Of a stretch of 16,084 nt of DNA, positions 6,458-13,017 are shown one piece after another. The notes beneath the pieces are model-generated. The model worked only from the letters and a program-made list of their open reading frames with translations. It was not told the origin of the DNA and ran no database searches. Position 1 is the first letter of the stretch, and the number at the start of each line of letters is the position of its first letter. The stretch spans positions 1 through 16,084 of the forward strand of contig CAZLTC010000053.1 in assembly GCA_964562405.1 (NCBI GenBank). The letters are read 5' to 3'. This DNA is from WJLY01 sp964562405. GTDB lineage: Bacteria > Joyebacterota > Joyebacteria > Joyebacterales > Joyebacteraceae. The position numbers and the translations under genes were made by a program.

Positions 6458-7501
6458 TCAACGGCCGACCTTGAGGCAGTCGTGGATATGTATCATGCCG
6501 GTCGGTCGCCCGGCGGAGTCGACCACCACAAGGGACGTGATCGGAGAGGGCGAATTGGTCTCCATGAGCTCGAGCGCCCGAGCCACCAGTTCATCGCCGG
6601 CTACGGTCCTGGGACTCCCGGTCATGACCTCACCCACCTCTGCGTCCAGCGGGTCGGGCCTGCTCATGAGTATGCGCTTGAGGTCACCGTCCGTGATGAT
6701 GCCGCACAGAGTGCCGTCCGCGTCGACCACGGTGGTCGCCCCAAGTCTCTTGTTGGCTATCTCGACCACCGCCTCGCGCATTGGGACAGTACGCTCGACG
6801 ACCGGCAGATCCTGTCCGCTGTGCATGACGTCGGAGACCCGAAGTGCCAGCTGCCGTCCCAACAGCCCTCCCGGATGGAACGCCGCCAGTTCCTCGCGAC
6901 CGACACGCTTCTCGCGCAGCACGGCGATCGCCAGCGCGTCACCGAGCGCCAGCGCGGCGGTCGTGCTGGCCGTCGGGACCAGGTCCATCGGACACGCCTC
7001 ACGCTCGACGTGCGAGTCGAGCACGACTCCGGCCTTCGACGCCAGCGTCGATGCCGGGTTTCCGGTGATCGCGATCATCGTGATGCCCATGTCCGAGAGC
7101 AGTGGGAGCATGGCCAGTATCTCGTCTCCCTCGCCGCTCTTCGACACCACGACCGCGACGTCGCCCGGTGCGGCAACGCCGATGTCGCCGTGCGCTCCAT
7201 CGGCGGGATGGAGGAAGACCGCGCGCGTCCCGGTGCTCGACATCGTCGCTGCTATCTTCCGCGCCACGATGCCCGACTTGCCGACCCCGAGGACTATCAC
7301 GGTCCCGCTCGACGCAAGGATCACCCGCACCGCGCGCGCGAATGACTCGTCGATCCGCTCGGCAAGCTGCCGGACCGCGTCGCCCTCGATCTCGAGCACC
7401 TCGCGCGCCGCCCGGATGAGCGAGTCGCTCTCGGCGCTCCGGCCCCTCTTGTCGAGCGCGGCCGCGCCCTCGTCCCTGTCGCCGCCTCTACTGCTTTGCA
7501 T
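6458..7501 (-). CDS. kdsD: Arabinose 5-phosphate isomerase (SIS plus CBS pair)
   Basis: This 347-residue isomerase converts ribulose 5-phosphate to arabinose 5-phosphate, the first committed step to Kdo. The SIS sugar-isomerase domain is at about residues 55-190, with GVGKSG at 72-77, the His-rich HPADGAHGDIG at 98-108, SKSGEGDEI at 120-128 and FHPGGLLGRQL at 208-218. Two CBS domains follow at about 220-347 (VSDVMHSG and VGEVMTGSPR open the two repeats). The N-terminus has about 25 charged residues before the usual family start. The ATG at 7501 lies inside kdsC, a 14-base overlap, with GAGGG about 12 bases upstream. Proteins of this architecture are also called KpsF or GutQ when tied to capsule or sugar-alcohol operons. 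The surrounding kdsC, kdsA and kdsB favour the lipopolysaccharide role. Confidence 0.95.
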   Translation of the reverse strand: MQSSRGGDRDEGAAALDKRGRSAESDSLIRAAREVLEIEGDAVRQLAERIDESFARAVRVILASSGTVIVLGVGKSGIVARKIAATMSSTGTRAVFLHPADGAHGDIGVAAPGDVAVVVSKSGEGDEILAMLPLLSDMGITMIAITGNPASTLASKAGVVLDSHVEREACPMDLVPTASTTAALALGDALAIAVLREKRVGREELAAFHPGGLLGRQLALRVSDVMHSGQDLPVVERTVPMREAVVEIANKRLGATTVVDADGTLCGIITDGDLKRILMSRPDPLDAEVGEVMTGSPRTVAGDELVARALELMETNSPSPITSLVVVDSAGRPTGMIHIHDCLKVGR

Positions 7502-8027
7502 TCTCGAAGTACCCTCTCACAGTCTCGTCCCAGGTGCCCCGCGCTCTCAGGATCGCCTCGACCACCTCTCTCACGGCGCCTCCCCCGCCACGGGCGTCAG
7601 TGACGTGCGAGGCGGCGTCCTTGAGGTCGGAGCAGGCGTCACCTACGGCGATGCCGATCCCCGCGGCGCCGACCGGCTCGAGATCGACCAGATCGTCGCC
7701 CACGTAGACGATCTCACCGAGCTCCACTCCGTAATCGGTTGCTATCTCCAGCAGAACGGGGAGCTTCCTCTCGAATCCGAGCCGGACGTCCTTCACCCCG
7801 AGCATCCTGGCGCGCTCTCTGACGATGGACGGCGACCTGGCCGACAGGAAGACGACCTCCATGCCGGCGTGCTGTGCCATCTTGATGCCGATGCCGTCCC
7901 GCGCCGAGAACGCCATCGTCTCTTCGCCCGATGCGCCAAGCACGATTCTGGCGTCCGTCAGCACTCCGTCAACGTCCAGAACCAGCACCCGCATGCGTCC
8001 GGCGACTTCGCGTTCGAGCTTCAGCAA
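7488..8027 (-). CDS. kdsC: 3-deoxy-D-manno-octulosonate 8-phosphate phosphatase (HAD family)
   Basis: This 179-residue HAD-family phosphatase releases free Kdo from Kdo 8-phosphate. Motif I is LDVDGVLTD at 17-25 with nucleophile Asp18 and acid/base Asp20. Motif II is LSARS, motif III includes the Lys of FERKLPVLLEI, and motif IV is YVGDDLVDLEPV. The C-terminal GGGGAVREVVEAIL matches the tail that closes over the neighbouring subunit's active site in the tetramer. The start is chosen as TTG at 8027, which directly abuts the kdsA TAG, because GGAGG lies 8 bases upstream. An in-frame ATG at 7994 would still keep motif I but has only a weak GGA upstream. The gene overlaps kdsD by 14 bases. The function is secure and the start is probable. 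Confidence 0.95.
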   Translation of the reverse strand: MLKLEREVAGRMRVLVLDVDGVLTDARIVLGASGEETMAFSARDGIGIKMAQHAGMEVVFLSARSPSIVRERARMLGVKDVRLGFERKLPVLLEIATDYGVELGEIVYVGDDLVDLEPVGAAGIGIAVGDACSDLKDAASHVTDARGGGGAVREVVEAILRARGTWDETVRGYFENAKQ

Positions 8028-8858
8028 CTAGGAAGCCTCCCTCACGACGCGCGCCACCTTAACGGCGCCGCGCAGAACGCTCTCCAGATCGGACAGCGCC
8101 ACCATCGAGTGCGCGTCCGACTGCGCGCTGCGCGGGTCAGGATGCGTCTCCACGAAGAGGGCGTCGCAACCAGCCGCCACTGCTGCCTTCGCGAGCGTCG
8201 GAACGAGCTCGGGCTGCCCCCCGGAGACCTCCCCCGCGCCACCCGGAAGCTGAAGGCTGTGCGTGGCATCGAAGACGACGGGGTATCCAAGCCCGCACAT
8301 GATGGGTATGGCGCGCATGTCGACCACCAGGTTGTGATAGCCGAAGGTGCTGCCGCGCTCGGTCAGGATCACGTTCTCGTTGCCGACGGCGGCCGCCTTG
8401 CCTGCGATCTTACCCATGTCCTCGGGCGCGAGGAACTGGCCCTTCTTGATGTTCAGCGGAAGCCCCGTCCTCGCGGCCGCCTCGAGGAGCCTGGTCTGGC
8501 GACAGAGGAAGGCCGGTATCTGAAGCGCGTCGAGCACCTCGGCCGCCGGCTGCACCTCCTCGCGGCAGTGCACGTCGGACACGACCGGCACCCCCGTCTC
8601 GCCGCGCACCCGCTCGAGCGTCCGAAGTCCGCTTTCCAGACCGGGACCGGCTGGAGAGCCCGCTGACATGCGGTTGTCCTTCCTGTAGGACGCCTTGAAG
8701 ACGAACGGCAAACCCAGGCGCTCGGCCAGTTTCCTCACTTCGGACGCCACCCTGAGCGCCATCTCGTCTCCCTCGAGCACGCACGGCCCCGCGATGAGCG
8801 CGAGCGGCCTCCCGCGACCGATCTCAACCCCGCCTATGCTCACTACACGGCGGTTCAC
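8028..8858 (-). CDS. kdsA: 3-deoxy-8-phosphooctulonate synthase (Kdo 8-phosphate synthase)
   Basis: This 276-residue cytoplasmic TIM-barrel enzyme condenses phosphoenolpyruvate with arabinose 5-phosphate to give Kdo 8-phosphate. The N-terminal LIAGPCVLE carries Cys26. In this family Cys here marks the metal-dependent class (Aquifex type), whereas the metal-independent E. coli type has Asn. Further motifs are FKASYRKDNR, GPGLESGL, SDVHCREEV, the IPAFLCRQT stretch, NIKKGQF, the GNENVILTERGSTFGYHNL block and VFDATHSLQLPGG. The GTG start at 8858 overlaps the pyrG stop as GTGA and is preceded by GGAGGAGG five bases away. The open frame reaches further upstream, but that part is pyrG shadow. The TAG stop abuts the kdsC TTG. 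The position between pyrG and kdsC supports coordinated CMP-Kdo supply. Confidence 0.97.
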   Translation of the reverse strand: MNRRVVSIGGVEIGRGRPLALIAGPCVLEGDEMALRVASEVRKLAERLGLPFVFKASYRKDNRMSAGSPAGPGLESGLRTLERVRGETGVPVVSDVHCREEVQPAAEVLDALQIPAFLCRQTRLLEAAARTGLPLNIKKGQFLAPEDMGKIAGKAAAVGNENVILTERGSTFGYHNLVVDMRAIPIMCGLGYPVVFDATHSLQLPGGAGEVSGGQPELVPTLAKAAVAAGCDALFVETHPDPRSAQSDAHSMVALSDLESVLRGAVKVARVVREAS

Positions 8859-10519
8859 GAGGCCTCCTCCGCGACTTTCGCGGATCGGTCGGCGCAGTCG
8901 GCGTCGCCGCACCTCCGGCACTTGTGTGCCAGTGCGGCGCGGACCAGTTCACGGAAGAGCGGGTGCGGGCGGGCCGGCCTCGAGAGGAACTCCGGGTGGA
9001 ACTGGCAAGCGACGAACCACGGATGATCCGCGAGTTCTATGATCTCGACCAGGTCCTTCTCCGGGTTGATGCCGGCAGACAGCAGGCCCCTGGATTCCAG
9101 AAGCTCGCGGTAGTTGTTGTTGTACTCGTACCTGTGGCGGTGCCTCTCCTCGACCCGGTCCGTGCCGTAGGCCTCGATGGTCTTCGTTCCGGGCGTGAAC
9201 ACGCACTCGCAGGCGCCAAGCCGCATCGTCCCGCCCATGTCCTCGATGCCCTTCTGCTCCGGAAGGAGGTCGATCACGGGATGCGGGCTCGAGGGATCGA
9301 ATTCCGTCGAGTTAGCGCCCTTGAGGCCGCACACGTTCCTCGCGAACTCGACCGCCGCCACGTGCAGACCGAGACATATTCCGAGGAAGGGAAGCCCCCG
9401 TGTGCGCGCGGTTCCCGCGGACAGGATCTTGCCCTCGATTCCGCGTTCCCCGAACCCTCCCGGGACCAGGAGACCGTCGCACCCCTCCAGCGCGTCGTCC
9501 GCGCGGCCGGCCTTCTCGACCTCCTCGGCGTCCACCCACACGAGGTTCACCCTCGCGTCGTTGGCGGCTCCGGCGTGCACGAAGGCCTCCACGATGCTCT
9601 TGTACGCATCCTTAAGTCCGACGTACTTGCCGCAGATCGCGATGTTGACCTCTCGCGAAGGGCGCTTCACCCGTTCGACCATCCGCTCCATTGCAGAGAG
9701 GTCAGGCTCTCCGTCGCCCATGCGCATCTTCTCGAGGATGATGTCGTCGAGGCCGTCGGTGTGGAACCGCAGCGGGACCTCGTATATCGACGGCACGTCC
9801 CTCGCCTCGATGACCGCCTTCGTCTCCACGTTGCAGAAGAGCGCGATCTTCTTCTTGAGGTCCTCGGTCAGCGGACGCTCGGTACGGCAGAGCAGGACAT
9901 CAGGTTGGATACCGATGTCCCGGAGAGCACGCACGCTGTGCTGCGTCGGCTTCGTCTTGAGCTCACCCGCGGTCTTGATGTAAGGGACCAGGGTCAGGTG
10001 CACGAAGAGCGTGTCTTCCGGCCGGTTGTCGAGACGCATCTGACGTATCGCCTCGAGAAAGGGCAGGCTTTCGATGTCGCCCACCGTGCCCCCTATCTCC
10101 GCGATGATGACGTCAAGATCGCCCCCCTTGGCGAGTCGCAATATCCGCGATTTGATCTCGTTCGTCACGTGAGGAATGACCTGGACAGTGCCTCCCAGGT
10201 AGTCCCCTCTGCGTTCGTTGCGTATGACCGCCTCGTAGATCTGGCCGGCCGTGACGTTGTTGTCCTTCAGGAGGTCAGCGTCTATGAACCGCTCGTAGTG
10301 TCCCAGGTCGAGGTCGGTCTCCGCGCCGTCTCTCGTGACGAAGACCTCCCCGTGCTGAAAGGGACTCATCGTCCCGGGATCCACGTTCAGATACGGATCA
10401 CACTTCTGAAGGGTGACACGCAGCCCCCTGCTCTTCAGGAGATAGCCGATCGAGGCCGCGGCTATGCCCTTGCCCAGCGCGGAAACGACTCCGCCCGTCA
10501 CGAAGATGTACTTGGCCAT
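8855..10519 (-). CDS. pyrG: CTP synthase (glutamine hydrolysing)
   Basis: This 554-residue enzyme makes CTP from UTP, ATP and glutamine. The CTP serves RNA synthesis and, here, KdsB and phospholipid synthesis. The synthetase domain is at about residues 1-265 (FVTGGVVSALGKGI, CDPYLNVDPGTMSPFQHGEV, EIGGTVGDIES). The class I amidotransferase domain is at about 290-530, with nucleophile Cys382 in GICLG and His508/Glu510 in FHPEF. Two oddities stand out. The usual GICLGMQ reads GICLGLH, so residue 386 is His instead of Gln. The C-terminus carries a tail with Cys534, Cys537 and Cys542 (HKCRRCGDADC), absent from the 545-residue E. coli enzyme. GGAGG is 10 bases before the ATG. The stop overlaps the kdsA start as GTGA. 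The gene follows kdsB by 60 bases. Confidence 0.98.
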   Translation of the reverse strand: MAKYIFVTGGVVSALGKGIAAASIGYLLKSRGLRVTLQKCDPYLNVDPGTMSPFQHGEVFVTRDGAETDLDLGHYERFIDADLLKDNNVTAGQIYEAVIRNERRGDYLGGTVQVIPHVTNEIKSRILRLAKGGDLDVIIAEIGGTVGDIESLPFLEAIRQMRLDNRPEDTLFVHLTLVPYIKTAGELKTKPTQHSVRALRDIGIQPDVLLCRTERPLTEDLKKKIALFCNVETKAVIEARDVPSIYEVPLRFHTDGLDDIILEKMRMGDGEPDLSAMERMVERVKRPSREVNIAICGKYVGLKDAYKSIVEAFVHAGAANDARVNLVWVDAEEVEKAGRADDALEGCDGLLVPGGFGERGIEGKILSAGTARTRGLPFLGICLGLHVAAVEFARNVCGLKGANSTEFDPSSPHPVIDLLPEQKGIEDMGGTMRLGACECVFTPGTKTIEAYGTDRVEERHRHRYEYNNNYRELLESRGLLSAGINPEKDLVEIIELADHPWFVACQFHPEFLSRPARPHPLFRELVRAALAHKCRRCGDADCADRSAKVAEEAS

Positions 10520-10579
10520 TGCGCTAGGTCCTCCGGGATTGCGGGTCCGGCGTCCGGCTGTCGGAGAGCCCCGGTCGCG

Positions 10580-11317
10580 CTAGTCGTCTTTCAAGAGTCT
10601 CTCGACCTTCCCCAGGTCGGAAGGCCTGTCGATGTCGGGCATCGCGCGCTCCGAGACCACGAGACCGACCCTCATGCCGGCCTCGAGCGCTCTAAGCTGT
10701 TCCAGGGACTCCCGCACTTCGAGACGCCCGCACGGGAGTTCGGCGAAGCGCTGCAGAGAGTCTCGCCGGAAGCAGTATATGCCAACGTGATGCAGAAACA
10801 AGGGCTTTCCGGCGGTCTCGTCCTTGGACGACGGGATGGGTGCCCGGGAGAAGTAGAGGGCCCGTCCGCTCCCGTCCGTGACCACCTTCACCACGTCGCG
10901 GCTCTCGAATGCGGCCGGATCGTTGTCGGGGTAGGCCAGCGTGGTGATGTCGAGACGGTCTCCCGACACGAGCGCCGCCACGACCCTGTCGATGTCGCGC
11001 GGGTCGATGGCGGGCTGATCGCCCTGCAGGTTCACGGCCACGTCGAAGGCTCGTCCCGAGAGAGCCCGCGCCACGCGGTCGCTCCCGCTCTCGCATGGTC
11101 CATCCACGCGCACGACGGCCGCGCCGTAAGACGCAGCCGCCGCCTCGATCTCGTCGCTGTCCGTGGCCACCAGGGCCTCCGTCACGCTCGTCGCCGCGGA
11201 GAGCCGCTCGAGAGCGCGGACGACGAGAGGCTTGCCGGCAACCTCCTGCAGCATCTTTCGGGGAAAGCGCGTCGAGCCCAGTCTCGCGGGGACAACGCCG
11301 ATGACGATGGAGCTCAT
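10580..11317 (-). CDS. kdsB: 3-deoxy-manno-octulosonate cytidylyltransferase (CMP-Kdo synthetase)
   Basis: This 245-residue enzyme activates Kdo with CTP to CMP-Kdo, the donor for lipid A glycosylation. The nucleotide-binding PARLGSTRFPRKML is at residues 10-23. NLQGDQP is at 96-102, with metal-binding Asp100. The usual NVQGDEP has Glu where this has Gln101. SGSDR stands for the usual SGTER/SGTDR. The Kdo-specific segment HVGIYCFRRDSLQRF followed by LEVRESLEQLRALE is clear, and a late Asp (MPDIDRPSDL) supplies the second metal ligand. The chosen ATG is at 11317, with GGGGA about 8 bases upstream. A TTG immediately before it is in frame. It follows the hydrolase gene by 28 bases and precedes pyrG, whose product makes its CTP substrate. 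Confidence 0.95.
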   Translation of the reverse strand: MSSIVIGVVPARLGSTRFPRKMLQEVAGKPLVVRALERLSAATSVTEALVATDSDEIEAAAASYGAAVVRVDGPCESGSDRVARALSGRAFDVAVNLQGDQPAIDPRDIDRVVAALVSGDRLDITTLAYPDNDPAAFESRDVVKVVTDGSGRALYFSRAPIPSSKDETAGKPLFLHHVGIYCFRRDSLQRFAELPCGRLEVRESLEQLRALEAGMRVGLVVSERAMPDIDRPSDLGKVERLLKDD

Positions 11318-11345
11318 CAAGGAGATCCCCAGATCGCCCAGACCG

Positions 11346-11999
11346 CTACTTGTAATCCAGGACCACGACCTTGGGCGAATCGGACGCGTCCACGGAGTCT
11401 ATCTCGATGGTCCTGCCGCCGACGCGCTCCACGTGGTCCATGAGTTTCAGGAAGTCATCGACCGGCTGAATGGGAAACCCCAGCGCATCAGTCTTGTAGT
11501 GCATTGGGATGATGACCTTGGCTCCGACGCTCTCGGCAACCGCCTTGGCCTGCTCGGGGCCGATCGTGTAGTACCCGCCCACCGGCGCCATCAGAACGTC
11601 CACGTGGCCCAGGTCAGCCGTCTCTTCTTCGGTCAGCAGGTGGCCTAGGTCTCCCAGATGGCCGACCTTCAGGCCGTCCACATCCATGACGAAGACCGTG
11701 TTCCGTCCCCTGTCCTGTCCCTTGCACGCGTCGTGGAAGGTGTCCAAGCCGCGTATCGAGACGCCGCCTACCGTTCGTTCATCGGCGCCCCGAATTACCT
11801 CCGGGTCTCCCTTCACCGCGTCAACCGCGTTGTGATCGGCGTGATCGTGGCTCACGGTCACGGCGTCCGCGCGTTCATCGATCGGCGCGTATCCCACTGC
11901 CCCGTCGTAAGATCCCGCCTCGTAGGGGTCCGTGATTATCCTGGTTCCGTTCTTCGATTCCACAAGGAACGATGCGTGCCCGAGCCAGGTTATCTTCAT
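11346..11999 (-). CDS. UPF0173/COG2220 metal-dependent hydrolase (metallo-beta-lactamase fold)
   Basis: This 217-residue protein is of the UlaG-like branch of the metallo-beta-lactamase fold. The N-terminal MKITWLGHASFLVES is typical of the family. The zinc motif HxHxDH is at residues 51-56 (HDHADH). Further metal-ligand candidates occur in DTFHD, GHLGDLGH and the late MHYKTD. There is no signal peptide, so it is cytoplasmic. The ATG at 11999 is preceded by GGAGGTG about 9 bases away. A GTG at 12011 overlaps that ribosome site and is less likely. The gene lies 28 bases upstream of kdsB and about 100 bases after the rpmA terminator, and seems to head the Kdo operon, but no strong promoter is visible in that gap. 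The substrate is unknown in most of this family, and a link to Kdo metabolism is only suggested by position. Confidence 0.9.
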   Translation of the reverse strand: MKITWLGHASFLVESKNGTRIITDPYEAGSYDGAVGYAPIDERADAVTVSHDHADHNAVDAVKGDPEVIRGADERTVGGVSIRGLDTFHDACKGQDRGRNTVFVMDVDGLKVGHLGDLGHLLTEEETADLGHVDVLMAPVGGYYTIGPEQAKAVAESVGAKVIIPMHYKTDALGFPIQPVDDFLKLMDHVERVGGRTIEIDSVDASDSPKVVVLDYK

Positions 12000-12102
12000 T
12001 CCTCGAAACACCTCCGTGACACAAGTCTACCGGCGAGTCAGCGGTCGTCGCTCTTCCTGCGGCGCCTTCCGATGGCGATGGAGAGCATCCCCGACGCCAT
12101 TC

Positions 12103-12150
12103 AAGAAGAAAGGGTCACCACGGTGCGGCTCGCGCCGCGCATGGTCACCC
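12103..12150 (-). terminator. Intrinsic terminator of the rplU-rpmA operon
   Basis: On the minus strand GGGTGACCA (12142-12150) pairs with TGGTGACCC (12112-12120), with one G-G mismatch. The inside forms a further GCGGC/GCCGC stem capped by a GCGA tetraloop. The T-rich tail TTTCTTCTT (12103-12111) follows at once. It lies 112 bases beyond the rpmA stop and separates the ribosomal genes from the hydrolase-Kdo block. Confidence 0.8.
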
Positions 12151-12177
12151 CCTCATCCTCACTGCCGGAATCAACCA

Positions 12178-12223
12178 CGATCGGGAATCGTCGTCTTCCG
12201 CAGCCACTCCGTCTTCCCGATCG
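12178..12223. repeat. Perfect 10-bp inverted repeat in the rpmA 3' region
   Basis: CGATCGGGAA at 12178-12187 is repeated in inverse as TTCCCGATCG at 12214-12223, separated by 26 bases. It lies between the rpmA stop and the terminator, and no T-run follows it on either strand. With a two-base bulge the minus-strand stem could grow by three more pairs (AAC/GTT). Its role is unknown. It could stabilise the mRNA 3' end or be a binding site. Confidence 0.55.
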
Positions 12224-12261
12224 GTTCTTTCCAGTAACACCGGGACGCTCGTCCTTCCGCT

Positions 12262-12510
12262 CTACTCCACGTTGACGCGCTTCCTCGTCCGCCCCCAGCG
12301 TTCGAACTTGACGTGCCCGTCTTTGGTCGCGAAGAGCGTGTCGTCTCCGCCCTTTCCGACGTTCTCGCCCGGGTAGAACTTCGTCCCACGCTGGCGCAGG
12401 ATGATCGTCCCCGCGCGCACGAACTGCCCGCCGTAGCGCTTGACGCCAAGGCGCTGCGACTGGGAGTCGCGACCGTTTCTCGAACTTCCTACACCCTTCT
12501 TGTGTGCCAC
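12262..12510 (-). CDS. rpmA: 50S ribosomal protein L27
   Basis: This 82-residue ribosomal protein has an N-terminal tail that reaches toward the peptidyl-transferase centre. The start MAHKKGVGSSRNGRDSQSQR, then LGVKRYGGQFVRAGTIILRQRG, then TKFYPGENVGKGGDDTLFA are the family signatures. The start codon is GTG at 12510, with GGGGGTG about 8 bases before it. There is no leader peptide of the Firmicutes type ahead of the AHKKG sequence. The gene follows rplU after 26 bases, which is the near-universal order. The usual next gene, obgE, is not present downstream. A terminator and then an unrelated hydrolase follow. Confidence 0.98.
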   Translation of the reverse strand: MAHKKGVGSSRNGRDSQSQRLGVKRYGGQFVRAGTIILRQRGTKFYPGENVGKGGDDTLFATKDGHVKFERWGRTRKRVNVE

Positions 12511-12536
12511 TTCTCGACACCCCCAGATCTAGCGGG

Positions 12537-12878
12537 CTAGGAGGCGATACCGGTGATCCGGAGCTCCGTGTAGTCCTGGCGGTGCCCCTTCTTGACCTGA
12601 TAGCCCTTGCGTCTCTTCTTCTTGAAGACGATGACCTTCTTGCCTTTCCCGTGCCCGACGAGTTCAGCGGTAACGGACGCACCCTCCACCAGGGGGGTCC
12701 CCACGGCGAGCTTCCCGCCGTCGCTGACCGCCAGGACCTCGCCGATCGTGACGCTCTGGCCGACGTCGGCCCTGATGCGCGGCACGCGGACGATGTCCCC
12801 CTCCGAAACGCGGTACTGAAGGCCACCGCTCCTGATGATGGCGTAGCTCAAACGGCCCTCCACTTCGATCTCAGACAT
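12537..12878 (-). CDS. rplU: 50S ribosomal protein L21
   Basis: This 113-residue ribosomal protein binds 23S rRNA. It shows the family pattern: YAIIRSGGLQYRVSEGDIVRV at residues 12-32 (in most species YAVIxTGGKQYxVxxGD), GEVLAVSDGG, TPLVEGASVTAEL, and the basic KKVIVFKKKRRKGYQVKKGHRQ toward the end with the closing ELRITGI. About ten extra residues (MSEIEVEGRL) precede the usual start. The ATG at 12878 is kept because it gives a leader of about 27 bases from the predicted transcription start, with AGGGAAA upstream. It is the first gene of the rplU-rpmA unit and lies just behind a consensus promoter with an overlapping palindrome. Confidence 0.97.
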   Translation of the reverse strand: MSEIEVEGRLSYAIIRSGGLQYRVSEGDIVRVPRIRADVGQSVTIGEVLAVSDGGKLAVGTPLVEGASVTAELVGHGKGKKVIVFKKKRRKGYQVKKGHRQDYTELRITGIAS

Positions 12879-12902
12879 GCAGCTTTCCCTGTGACTACCT
12901 CA

Positions 12903-12927
12903 AACCACTAGATTATAGGCAGTGGTT
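12903..12927. promoter_or_regulatory. Palindromic operator candidate over the rplU -10 box
   Basis: AACCACT at 12903-12909 and AGTGGTT at 12921-12927 form a perfect 7+7 bp inverted repeat with an 11-base centre. That centre contains the -10 hexamer of the rplU promoter, and one arm covers the predicted transcription start near 12905. A dimeric regulator bound here would block RNA polymerase. The regulator is unknown. Confidence 0.55.
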
Positions 12928-12939
12928 GCGGTCTGTCAA
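12912..12939 (-). promoter_or_regulatory. Sigma-70 promoter of rplU-rpmA with both hexamers at consensus
   Basis: On the minus strand TTGACA (12934-12939) and TATAAT (12912-12917), both exact consensus, are separated by 16 bases. The expected transcription start is near 12905, giving a leader of about 27 bases before the rplU ATG. Such strength fits ribosomal protein genes. Confidence 0.88.
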
Positions 12940-12991
12940 GCCACAAGTGACCAATCGGCCGGAGGGCCCCCTCGCCCATCCGCGCCCGCTC

Positions 12992-13017
12992 AGCCGGTCC
13001 CGGGCCCAGCACCGGCT
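12992..13017 (-). terminator. Hairpin at the end of the MFS gene (no U-tract)
   Basis: AGCCGGT and ACCGGCT form a perfect 7-bp stem around a 12-base GC-rich loop, and the stem overlaps the TAG stop of the transporter gene. No run of T follows on the minus strand, so it is not a classical intrinsic terminator. It could aid Rho-dependent or U-less termination before the rplU promoter. Confidence 0.45.

Noticed and set aside
2169..11443. Very long plus-strand open frames (for example 2169-3479, 6444-8666 and 8924-11443).
   Set aside because: They lie exactly antisense to lipA, the kds genes, pyrG and kdsB, have low-complexity Arg/Ser/Pro/His-rich or otherwise unrecognisable translations, and are expected from GC-rich codon bias. 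No domain or ribosome site supports them.
12000..12102. A promoter for the hydrolase-Kdo block.
   Set aside because: TAGACT near the hydrolase start resembles a -10 but has no -35 partner; I cannot support a promoter although one is expected after the rpmA terminator.
12101..12826. A 241-residue minus-strand open frame over rplU and rpmA.
   Set aside because: It is a frame-shifted shadow of two certain ribosomal genes and runs into the terminator hairpin; the translation is Arg/Ser-rich.
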